Of a stretch of DNA of 17,150 bases, positions 7,921 through 14,894 are shown in pieces. This stretch comes from an uncultured Bacteroidales bacterium. GTDB lineage: Bacteria > Bacteroidota > Bacteroidia > Bacteroidales > Lentimicrobiaceae. Made by a program: the position numbers and the translations under genes. The stretch's first letter is position 1. Every line of letters begins with the position of its first letter. The notes below the pieces were generated by a model. The model was not told where the DNA came from. It was given only the letters and a program-made list of their open reading frames with translations, and did no database searches. The stretch is from assembly GCA_937864935.1 (NCBI GenBank), contig CALMDN010000363.1, positions 1 to 17,150 of the forward strand. Reading direction: 5' to 3'.

Positions 7921-9138
7921 ATGATTGTTCAACAAATCAATACGACGCTGAATACTGCAGCGCCGGGGAGGATTGCCGAAGAAATCGGCAAAGTTCTGCT
8001 GGCTCACGGACATTCAAGTTATATCGGATTTGGCAGAAGCGAGCGGCCCAGTGAATCAAGACTGATCAAGATTGGCAACAATCTTGATCAGGCCCTGCAT
8101 GGAGCCAAAACCCGTTTGTTCGATAAACATGGATTCGGATCGCACCATGCAACCGCCAGATTTGTGAAACAGATTGATGGAATTAATCCGGATATCATTC
8201 ATTTACACAACATTCATGGCTACTACCTGAATGTTGAGGTGCTGTTCAGGTACCTGAAGCAAGCCGGAAAACCCGTTGTCTGGACTCTGCACGATTGCTG
8301 GCCATTCACTGGTCATTGCAGTTATTTTGACTTTGTAAACTGCAACAGGTGGGAAACAGAATGTCACCACTGCCCCAACAAACACGCATACCCTAAAAGC
8401 TGGCTGGCAGATAATTCGAGACGGAATTTCTTCAGAAAGAAAGAATTGTTTACCCATGTTGATAACATGGTGTTTATCTCGCCTTCCAACTGGCTCGCGC
8501 AACTTCTTAAGCGCTCTTTCCTGAAGGATTATCCTGTTCATGTAATCAGCAACGGCATTGACCTGCAATCGTTCAGGCCAATGGCCAATGCTAATGAAAT
8601 ACGGAAAAAGTATCAGCTCGGTGATAAGAAAATCCTTTTGGGAGTTGCCAGTATCTGGGACAGGCGGAAAGGTTTCAACGATTTCATCAAGCTCAGTAAA
8701 TTGCTCAGCCAAGATGAAATGGTTGTGCTCATTGGCCTCAGCCACAAGCAATCTCAGGATTTGCCTGCCAACATCAGGGGAATTGCCCGGACCGAAAACC
8801 TGAGCGAGCTGGCCGGGTTTTATTCCCTCGCCGATGTGTTTGTAAATCCTACCTATGTTGATAATTTCCCAACCACCAATCTGGAAGCCCTGGCCTGCGG
8901 AACTCCCGTGGTTACCTACAACACCGGTGGTAGTCCCGAAGCCATTGATGAACATACTGGTATGTGTGTTCCCAAAGGTGAGGTGGATCAGCTCTACAAC
9001 GCGATAGGTAATGTGTCTGCCCTGGGCAAAAAACATTTCAAACCGCTTTGCAGGGCACGTGCAGAGGTGATGTTCAACAAGGAAAACAGGTATATGGATT
9101 ATCTGAGTATATATAATAAGTTATTGAAAATTAATTGA
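7921..9138 (+). CDS. GT4-family glycosyltransferase with Cys cluster, paralogue B2 (WcaC-like)
   Basis: 405 residues from an ATG preceded by an AT-rich leader without a Shine-Dalgarno sequence. It aligns without gaps to the preceding GT4 gene, sharing 226 of 405 residues by hand count. The same landmarks sit at the same residues: PDIIHLHNIHGYY at 90-102, WTLHDCWPFTGHC at 121-133, Cys at 126, 133, 141, 148 and 151, and NPTYVDNFPTTNLEALACGTPV with D314 and E322 for donor binding. The region around 181-240 and the C-terminal 60 residues diverge most. The protein should transfer a sugar to a lipid-linked acceptor at the cytoplasmic membrane face. Strong retention of the catalytic core with changed flanks suggests a working enzyme of altered specificity rather than a decaying copy. 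Deacetylase A2 follows after 33 bases. Confidence 0.9.
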   Translation: MIVQQINTTLNTAAPGRIAEEIGKVLLAHGHSSYIGFGRSERPSESRLIKIGNNLDQALHGAKTRLFDKHGFGSHHATARFVKQIDGINPDIIHLHNIHGYYLNVEVLFRYLKQAGKPVVWTLHDCWPFTGHCSYFDFVNCNRWETECHHCPNKHAYPKSWLADNSRRNFFRKKELFTHVDNMVFISPSNWLAQLLKRSFLKDYPVHVISNGIDLQSFRPMANANEIRKKYQLGDKKILLGVASIWDRRKGFNDFIKLSKLLSQDEMVVLIGLSHKQSQDLPANIRGIARTENLSELAGFYSLADVFVNPTYVDNFPTTNLEALACGTPVVTYNTGGSPEAIDEHTGMCVPKGEVDQLYNAIGNVSALGKKHFKPLCRARAEVMFNKENRYMDYLSIYNKLLKIN

Positions 9139-9171
9139 TTATAATTTTATCATTCTCAATTTTATTGTTGG

Positions 9172-10308
9172 GTGAGTAAGGCTCTGAGAGATTTTGTAAT
9201 CAGCAACCTGGTGAATATTCCCGGATGGAGAACAAGGCGCAAGCTGGTGGTAATAGAATCTGACGACTGGGGCAGCATCAGAATGCCTTCAAAAGAAGTT
9301 TACCGTTTTCTCGAAAACAAAGGATATAAGGTTAGCTCAGATCCCTTTATGAGGGTTGATTCCTTAGCTGCTGAATCAGACCTGTCGGCACTTTTTGAAG
9401 TTCTGAACTCTGTGACCGACTTCAATGGCCGGCCAGCTGTTATCACAGCGAATACCATTGTTGCCAATCCCGATTTTCAGCGCATCAGGGAGTCAGATTT
9501 CAGACAATATTTCTATGAAGATTTCAGAACAACACTGAAACGCTATCCCGAACATTCAGGTGCATTTAATCTTTGGAAGCAGGCTATGGATACAGGCGTG
9601 TTTCACCCGCAGTTTCACGGACGCGAACACCTCAATACCGCAAGATGGATGAAGGCTCTGCAAAAAAATGATCCTATGGTAATGCAGGCTTTTGATCTCG
9701 GAATGATCAGCATCAGCTCTGAACCTTCACCCATGCTCTTTGGATATATGGAATCACTTGATTACCATGATGAAGAGGAGAAGGCTGCCAAATCAGAAAT
9801 CCTGACCGATGGAATGCAGTTGTTTGAGCAGATCTTCGGTTACCGCAGTACATCGTTCATCGCCAACTGTTTTGTATGGACAAAGCAGAATGAGGAAGTA
9901 TTGCAGAAAAGTGGTGTTAAATACCTTCAGGGCATTGTTCAGCAACTGAGCCCGGAAGTCAATTCCGGCAAACACCGCTTCAGAAAAAAATACCATTATA
10001 CCGGTCAGACCAACCTGACCGGACAAACCTATCTGACACGAAACGCCTATTTTGAACCCTGTTTGTACCCTGGCTCAGATCACGTTGGTGCATGCCTTAA
10101 GAGGGTGAACACTGCTTTCAGGTATGGCAAACCGGCCATCATCAGTGCCCACAGACTGAATTTTATCGGTTTCATTGATCCGGAGAACAGAAAGGTCAAC
10201 TTAAAACAGTTTAAATTGTTATTAGATTCGTTGCTGAAACAATGGCCTGAAATTGAATTTGTCACTTCTGATCAGTTGGGTGATATGATCAATCAAACGG
10301 TTGTCTGA
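9172..10308 (+). CDS. NodB-like polysaccharide (de)acetylase family protein, paralogue A2
   Basis: 378 residues from GTG at 9172; the 33-base gap is AT-rich and offers no ATG in frame. It keeps all key sites of paralogue A1: IESDDWGS at 28-35, FHGREHL at 148-154 with H149 and H153, and ISAHRLNF with H328. The shared N-terminus NLVNIPGWRTRRK has no signal peptide, so a cytoplasmic role is inferred. The likely reaction is removal of an acetyl group, probably from an N-acetyl sugar. About half its residues match A1, and the two genes flank three GT4 genes, which hints that two different residues of the repeat unit are deacetylated, each tied to a GT4. The stop codon lies inside an 8-bp hairpin with a GAAA loop. 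The active-site reading is good; the substrate is unknown. Confidence 0.82.
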   Translation: MSKALRDFVISNLVNIPGWRTRRKLVVIESDDWGSIRMPSKEVYRFLENKGYKVSSDPFMRVDSLAAESDLSALFEVLNSVTDFNGRPAVITANTIVANPDFQRIRESDFRQYFYEDFRTTLKRYPEHSGAFNLWKQAMDTGVFHPQFHGREHLNTARWMKALQKNDPMVMQAFDLGMISISSEPSPMLFGYMESLDYHDEEEKAAKSEILTDGMQLFEQIFGYRSTSFIANCFVWTKQNEEVLQKSGVKYLQGIVQQLSPEVNSGKHRFRKKYHYTGQTNLTGQTYLTRNAYFEPCLYPGSDHVGACLKRVNTAFRYGKPAIISAHRLNFIGFIDPENRKVNLKQFKLLLDSLLKQWPEIEFVTSDQLGDMINQTVV

Positions 10309-10318
10309 AAAGGCAACC
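10299..10318 (+). terminator. GNRA-loop hairpin spanning the deacetylase A2 stop codon
   Basis: The arms GGTTGTCT (10299-10306) and AGGCAACC (10311-10318) pair over 8 bases with one G-U pair and enclose a GAAA tetraloop. It is followed by CTTATATTTAT, which is only partly T-rich. It could be a weak intrinsic terminator or a 3' stabilising or processing hairpin between A2 and the methyltransferase gene. That the stop codon TGA (10306-10308) lies in the stem and loop is unusual for a terminator. Confidence 0.35.
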
Positions 10319-10370
10319 CTTATATTTATCAGATTTGCCCATATTCAGATTATCTTAACCCTCATATCCG

Positions 10371-11333
10371 ATGCATATCCCGTTCAGAAATGCCCGTATC
10401 AAACCCATCGTGGTCGGGGTGATGAAATATTCCGGGTTTCTCACAAGGCACCTGCCTGTGGCAGCGGGTGCAACCGGCAATGCCCGGTATTGCTATGCTG
10501 TATGGATGAGGCACTTTGTTAATCTGCTAGATTTCAACAAAGGGAAAATACCCTCAGAAGTCCTCGAACTGGGGCCAGGGGATTCGCTGGGAGCCGGCAT
10601 TGCTGCGCTGCTGAGTGGTGCAGAACAATACTGGGCGCTTGAGGTCATAAAATACTGGAATGTTGAACGCAACCTCCGGATACTAAATGAACTGGTGGAA
10701 CTGTTTAGAAACAGGACTCCCATTCCTGATGAAAAGGAGTTTCCGTTACTCAGACCTTACCTGGATGATTACAGTTTTCCATCAGCAATTCTGACAGACA
10801 GGGTCATGGAATCAACACTCAATCCGGAACGGATTGATCAGATCAGGCATGAGATTTCGGTTCCGGATGATCCTGTTAACCACTTTATCAAATTCAGGGT
10901 TCCCTGGTACCAGACTGACATCATTGAACCGGGCTCCGCTGATTTTATCTTCTCACAGGCTGCGTTGCAGCACATCGATTACATCAACCATGCTTTCATT
11001 GCATTGCACACCTGGCTTGCTCCCGCTGGATATATGTCGCATGTAATCGATTACAGTACCCTCGGTTTTACCCGAAACTGGAACGGGCACTGGACCCTTA
11101 CCGACTGGGAATGGAGTGTGATGAAAGGTGGACGGAAGTTTTCCATCAACCGCCTTCCGCACAGTGCCTACCTGAAACTTCACAACGACTTTGAATTTAC
11201 CGTGCTGAAAGTTAAAACTGTTGAAAAGCACAACGAACTCGTTAAAAGCCAGCTGGTAAAGCGTTTCAGAAACCTCTCAGAAGAAGACCTCTCTACCTAC
11301 AGTTCCTGGATTATTTCTTCAAAGAACAGATAA
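10371..11333 (+). CDS. SAM-dependent methyltransferase-like protein (class I)
   Basis: 320 residues from an ATG 62 bases after deacetylase A2. Residues 63-72 read EVLELGPGDS, the motif I glycine loop that binds S-adenosylmethionine, followed by LGAGIAALLSGAEQYWALEV with an acidic residue at the end of strand 2. DFIFSQAALQHID (about 190-202) matches the later strand and helix of class I enzymes (motif IV/post region). HTWLAPAGYMSHVIDYS is the usual strand after it. Between motif I and this point lie about 120 residues, longer than in a minimal methyltransferase, containing LNELVELFRNRTPIPDEKEF and a region that may form a lid. No membrane segment is seen. It likely methylates a sugar of the repeat unit, possibly as a capping reaction, but acceptor and position are unknown. 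The fold call is good; the role is inferred from context. Confidence 0.75.
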   Translation: MHIPFRNARIKPIVVGVMKYSGFLTRHLPVAAGATGNARYCYAVWMRHFVNLLDFNKGKIPSEVLELGPGDSLGAGIAALLSGAEQYWALEVIKYWNVERNLRILNELVELFRNRTPIPDEKEFPLLRPYLDDYSFPSAILTDRVMESTLNPERIDQIRHEISVPDDPVNHFIKFRVPWYQTDIIEPGSADFIFSQAALQHIDYINHAFIALHTWLAPAGYMSHVIDYSTLGFTRNWNGHWTLTDWEWSVMKGGRKFSINRLPHSAYLKLHNDFEFTVLKVKTVEKHNELVKSQLVKRFRNLSEEDLSTYSSWIISSKNR

Positions 11334-11503
11334 GAGCGCAATCGTAAAATCCGTTGCAGAATCTGAGGTTTCGTGTGTCCTGAAATTTACTTGATCTCCA
11401 TGGTCGGTGCATTGTGAAGTGAACATATTTGAGAAATTCAGAAAACATAAAATGATTCTCCCGCAAAGAGTACGGGTAGTCAGACACTTTAAAAGCAACA
11501 AAA
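11334..11503 (+). other. Longest gap (170 bases) before the UDP-L-FucNAc cassette; possible leader
   Basis: No open frame of note is present. The stretch ends in an A-rich leader just before the ATG of capE, typical of Bacteroidota. An imperfect match to the Bacteroidota -7 box (cATATTTG at 11424-11431) has no partner at the right distance upstream. A separate promoter for the L-FucNAc genes is plausible from the gap length alone, but none can be assigned. Confidence 0.25.
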
Positions 11504-12517
11504 ATGTTTAAGAACAAAATTTTACTTATTACCGGCGGAACCGGTTCTTTCGGCAATGCCGTTCTCAACAGGTTTCTTGATACTGAAATCAGCGAAATAA
11601 GGATATTCAGCCGTGACGAAAAGAAACAGGACGACATGCGTCATCAGCTGAACAACCCCAAAGTGAAGTTTTACATCGGCGATGTGCGCGACAAACACAG
11701 TGTCGACATTGCTGTAAACGGGGTAGATTATATCTTTCATGCTGCAGCCCTCAAACAGGTGCCTTCGTGTGAGTTTTTTCCGATGGAGGCCGTGAAGACC
11801 AATGTGATCGGGGCGGGCAATGTTCTGGATTCAGCCGTTGAACACAAAGTGAAACGGGTTATCCTGCTGAGTACCGATAAAGCAGTTTATCCGATCAACG
11901 CCATGGGCCTCAGCAAGGCAATGATGGAAAAGGTGATGGTGGCCAAAGCCCGCAGCCTCGACAGCAGATCTGAAACCGTGATCTGTGGTACCCGGTATGG
12001 CAATGTGATGGCATCAAGGGGATCGGTAATTCCGCTTTTTATCGATCAGATTAAGGCCGGTAAAGACCTTACAGTGACCGATCCCAACATGACCCGCTTT
12101 ATGATGACGCTTGAAGATGCGGTCGATCTGGTGCTGTTTGCTTATGAAAACGGCAACAACGGCGATATTTTCGTGCAGAAATCACCGGCCTCAACCATAC
12201 ACGATCTGGCTGTTGCACTCATCGAACTCTATAAGTCGGATAGTAAAGTGAAAGTCATTGGCACCCGCCATGGTGAAAAACTCTACGAAACGCTGGTTAA
12301 CCGGGAAGAGATGGCCAAAGCAATGGACATGGGTAACTATTTCAGGGTGCAGGCCGATAACCGGGGACTGAACTATGAGAGTTATTTCTCCGAAGGTCAG
12401 GAAAAGCTCTCACTGATCGAAGACTATCACTCACACAACACAGAGCGCCTCAACGTAGAGGGTACCAAGAAGCTGCTGCTGAAACTGGCCATGATCAGAC
12501 AGGACCTCGGTTTGTAG
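11504..12517 (+). CDS. capE: UDP-GlcNAc 4,6-dehydratase/5-epimerase (CapE/FnlA/WbjB family)
   Basis: 337 residues from an ATG after an A-rich leader. It is a short-chain dehydrogenase-type sugar nucleotide enzyme: TGGTGSFG at 10-17 binds NADP, GDVRDKHSV and FHAAALKQVPSCE follow, then STDKAVYPINAMGLSKAMMEK at 123-143. In the catalytic Y-x3-K position it has M134-x3-K138, the Met replacement known for CapE/FnlA/WbjB, which separates it from PseB-type dehydratases that keep Tyr. It converts UDP-GlcNAc to UDP-2-acetamido-2,6-dideoxy-beta-L-arabino-hex-4-ulose, the first step to UDP-L-FucNAc, in the cytoplasm. The C-terminal GTRHGEKLYETLVNREEM is also characteristic. The partners CapF and CapG follow, so the assignment is supported by context. 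In E. coli-style naming this is fnlA. Confidence 0.93.
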   Translation: MFKNKILLITGGTGSFGNAVLNRFLDTEISEIRIFSRDEKKQDDMRHQLNNPKVKFYIGDVRDKHSVDIAVNGVDYIFHAAALKQVPSCEFFPMEAVKTNVIGAGNVLDSAVEHKVKRVILLSTDKAVYPINAMGLSKAMMEKVMVAKARSLDSRSETVICGTRYGNVMASRGSVIPLFIDQIKAGKDLTVTDPNMTRFMMTLEDAVDLVLFAYENGNNGDIFVQKSPASTIHDLAVALIELYKSDSKVKVIGTRHGEKLYETLVNREEMAKAMDMGNYFRVQADNRGLNYESYFSEGQEKLSLIEDYHSHNTERLNVEGTKKLLLKLAMIRQDLGL

Positions 12518-12574
12518 CACTCAGGCCGTGATTGGATAACCTAATCCATTACCAGATAATTTCATTGCAGTAAC

Positions 12575-13690
12575 ATGAAAAAAGTAGGAATCACCGGACA
12601 AGCCGGATTCGTTGGCTCACATCTTTTCAATTACCTCCGTTTGCAGGAGGGGCTGGAATGTATCCCATTTACCGATGATATTTTTGACGATGCGGGGCGG
12701 CTGAAAGCTTTTGTTTCCGCCTGTGACGTGATTGTTCACCTGGCTGCCATGAACCGGCATCCCGACCCCGAAGTTATCTACAGCACAAACATCGGGTTGG
12801 TCAGAAAACTTATAACAGCACTGGAAGATTCAGGGAGCAAAGCCCATGTGATCTTTTCTTCTTCCACACAGGAAGAACTCGATAACCTCTACGGGAAGTC
12901 GAAGAAGGAGGGCCGTGAGATGCTTGAGTCATGGGCCGGAAGGAGCGGCGGAAGGTTCACAGGACTGATTATCCCCAATGTCTTCGGCCCTTTCGGGAAG
13001 CCTTTCTACAACTCATTCGTGGCAACATTCTGTCACCTGCTCACCCACGACGGTGAACCGGAAATACACGTCGACAGCGAAGTGAAACTCATCTATGTGA
13101 ATGAGCTGATTGCCGAGATCTATAAAGTGGTGCGTGGCGATGAAACACCTTCACCGTGGGCTATTCCGCACACCTCACAGCATAAAGTAACCTATATACG
13201 CGACCTTCTGCTCAACTACAGGGATCTCTATTTTACAGGAGGAATCATCCCTGAACTGAATTCACCGTTTGAGATCAACCTGTTCAACACTTTCAGGAGT
13301 TACATCGATCCGGCGCAACGGTTTCCGGTAAAGCTGACTCAGCACACAGACAACCGCGGTACATTTGTCGAAACCATTCGATTGGGTACCGGAGGGCAGG
13401 TTTCCTTCTCAACCACGAAGCCCGGCATTACCCGGGGGAATCATTTTCATACACGGAAAATTGAACGGTTCGCCGTCATCCGTGGTAAAGCCAGCATCGA
13501 ACTCCGGCAGATCGGTACCAGCCAGGTGCACCGTTTCTTTCTCGACGGCAATGAGCCTTCCTACGTGGATATGCCGGTGTGGGTTACCCACAACATTACC
13601 AATGTCGGTGATGAGGAGCTTTTCACCATCTTCTGGATCAACGAGTGGTTTAATCCCGAAGATCCGGATACCTTTTTTGAAACTGTCTGA
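12575..13690 (+). CDS. capF: Bifunctional UDP-L-FucNAc pathway 3-epimerase/4-reductase (CapF/FnlB family)
   Basis: 371 residues, close to the usual CapF length. Residues 1-245 form a short-chain dehydrogenase domain: GITGQAGFVGSH at 5-16 (NADPH loop), VIVHLAAMNRH, FSSSTQEE near 94-101, and Y106-G-K-S-K110 as the catalytic Tyr/Lys pair. Residues 250-371 form a cupin domain: RGNHFHTRKIERFAVIRGKA supplies H290, H292 and E297, with H339 in VTHN as the likely fourth metal ligand. In the known CapF the cupin domain epimerises C3 of the keto intermediate made by CapE and the dehydrogenase domain then reduces C4 with NADPH, giving UDP-2-acetamido-2,6-dideoxy-L-talose. It begins 57 bases after capE, and its product is the substrate of CapG. 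Both domains look intact. Confidence 0.93.
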   Translation: MKKVGITGQAGFVGSHLFNYLRLQEGLECIPFTDDIFDDAGRLKAFVSACDVIVHLAAMNRHPDPEVIYSTNIGLVRKLITALEDSGSKAHVIFSSSTQEELDNLYGKSKKEGREMLESWAGRSGGRFTGLIIPNVFGPFGKPFYNSFVATFCHLLTHDGEPEIHVDSEVKLIYVNELIAEIYKVVRGDETPSPWAIPHTSQHKVTYIRDLLLNYRDLYFTGGIIPELNSPFEINLFNTFRSYIDPAQRFPVKLTQHTDNRGTFVETIRLGTGGQVSFSTTKPGITRGNHFHTRKIERFAVIRGKASIELRQIGTSQVHRFFLDGNEPSYVDMPVWVTHNITNVGDEELFTIFWINEWFNPEDPDTFFETV

Positions 13691-13726
13691 TCGGGAAAAT
13701 CAATTCAGACAATTAATGTATTATAG

Positions 13727-14779
13727 ATGAAAGGGATAAAGAGGGAACTGTTTTTCCGGAATATCAGAATTGTGGAAGTTGGGGAGGACTCCCTGATCGG
13801 GGCCAGAGGTTACCGATTGTTCAGGTATACCCTGAGCACCGGTAAATGGAGTTACATCGGGAAAGTTGCCGATGCGAAGTTTGCCCTGGCTGCCCGGTTC
13901 CGTCTTCTCAGCAGGTTGCTGAGAACAGAAATTCACTTTTTCACCACCCTTTCAGGGGGGACACAGGTGTGTGTAGCCAAAAACGGAATTTTCAAATTCA
14001 ACAAGACAAACCGCCGGTTCGAGAAATGTTTCGATATCACCCGCGGCAGCCGACCCCTCAACCTTTGCGAGGATGTGAACGGCAATCTCTACTTCGGTGA
14101 ATACTTTCACAATGCTGAAAGGGAACCGGTTCATATCTACAAGTCGGCCGATCAGGGCGATACCTGGAAGATTGTCTATAGCTTCCCGGCAGGCAGCATT
14201 CGCCATATCCATGGAATTCATGCTGACCCTTATACAAATGCTTTATGGGTGACCACCGGCGACCTCGAAGGGGAATGTATCATCGGATATACCACCGATC
14301 AGTTTGCAAGCTTCAACACGGTTTTCAGGGGTGGACAGGAATACAGGGCATGCAACCTGCTGTTTTTCAGCGATAAGGTTGTATATGGAACCGATTCGGA
14401 AACGGCACAGAACTTCATAAAACTGTTTGACAGAGGTACACTGGAAGTGACAGACATTGCTTCGATACAGGGTTCTGTAATCAGTGCGGTTAAAGCAGGG
14501 GAAAAGTGTTTCCTGAGTACAACGGTTGAACCTTCCAAAGTCAACCTCGACCAGAACGCTTATCTCTGGATGTACGACAATGCAGGCGGAAAAGCATCGG
14601 TGATTGCCAGCTACCGGAAAGACAGGCTCGACCACATCTATTTTCAGTTTGGTCTTTGCCGGTTACCCGAATACAAAACCAGCAAGAGCAATTACATCTA
14701 TTTTACCGGTGCAGCATTGCGCAGGATTGACGGACACAGTGTCGGATTGTACATCGGTGACGGAGGCGGGAAGACCTGA
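13727..14779 (+). CDS. Uncharacterised Asp-box (BNR-like) propeller protein inside the L-FucNAc cassette
   Basis: 350 residues from an ATG 36 bases after capF. There is no signal peptide or clear membrane segment, so the protein is predicted cytoplasmic. It looks rich in short beta strands with repeated aromatic and glycine turns (GYRLFRYTLSTGKWSYIG, NGIFKFNKTNRRFEK, NGNLYFGEYF, NALWVTTGDLEG, DKVVYGTDSE, SNYIYFTGAALRR), as in a beta-propeller. SADQGDTWK at 140-148 is an Asp-box, the S-x-D-x-G-x-T-W turn found in sialidases and other propellers. Only one clear copy is seen and I could not identify a sialidase Arg triad, so I do not call it a sialidase. Its position between CapF and CapG is unexpected, since those two act in sequence. 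It might be a glycan-binding or lyase/epimerase-like enzyme acting on the polysaccharide, or a scaffold. Function unknown. Confidence 0.8.
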   Translation: MKGIKRELFFRNIRIVEVGEDSLIGARGYRLFRYTLSTGKWSYIGKVADAKFALAARFRLLSRLLRTEIHFFTTLSGGTQVCVAKNGIFKFNKTNRRFEKCFDITRGSRPLNLCEDVNGNLYFGEYFHNAEREPVHIYKSADQGDTWKIVYSFPAGSIRHIHGIHADPYTNALWVTTGDLEGECIIGYTTDQFASFNTVFRGGQEYRACNLLFFSDKVVYGTDSETAQNFIKLFDRGTLEVTDIASIQGSVISAVKAGEKCFLSTTVEPSKVNLDQNAYLWMYDNAGGKASVIASYRKDRLDHIYFQFGLCRLPEYKTSKSNYIYFTGAALRRIDGHSVGLYIGDGGGKT

Positions 14780-14782
14780 TGG

Positions 14783-14820
14783 CCAGGGACAATACAACGG
14801 TAGATTGCTATAAACCCTGG
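14783..14820. repeat. Inverted repeat after the propeller-like gene
   Basis: CCAGGG at 14783-14788 and CCCTGG at 14815-14820 are exact reverse complements with a 26-base spacer, extendable by one G-T pair outward. It begins 4 bases after the stop of the propeller-like gene. No T tract follows, so it is at best a weak terminator or processing site. Confidence 0.3.
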
Positions 14821-14832
14821 TGGTTAAGGGAA

Positions 14833-14843
14833 GATTGCCAATC
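14833..14843. repeat. 11-bp palindrome in the leader of capG
   Basis: GATTG-C-CAATC is a perfect palindrome 51 bases before the ATG of capG, in the 115-base gap 14780-14894. It could be a protein-binding site. It is short and may be chance. Confidence 0.2.
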
Positions 14844-14894
14844 GGGCATTCCTGAAATTAAGTATTGAATAAAGCGGTTATTAAACAATCATTG

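Noticed and set aside
8203..9036. Open frame of 277 residues on the - strand inside GT4 paralogue B2
   Set aside because: It lies fully antisense to a gene with clear GT4 motifs. Its translation shows no recognisable domain. Long antisense frames are common opposite coding regions of this composition.
10301..10522. 73-residue + strand frame overlapping the methyltransferase start
   Set aside because: It starts at a TTG inside the end of deacetylase A2 and runs out of frame through the methyltransferase gene, which has a clear SAM motif in its own frame.
11424..11431. Bacteroidota -7-like box in the gap before capE
   Set aside because: One base off the TAnnTTTG pattern and without a TTG-type -33 element at proper spacing, so it is not called as a promoter.
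12533..12548. 5-bp inverted repeat (TGGAT / ATCCA) in the gap between capE and capF
   Set aside because: Too short, not followed by a T tract, and expected by chance at this length.
14865..14894. Upstream TTG start for capG, adding ten residues
   Set aside because: ATG at 14895 places the first strand [14 protein letters not shown] at the expected N-terminus.
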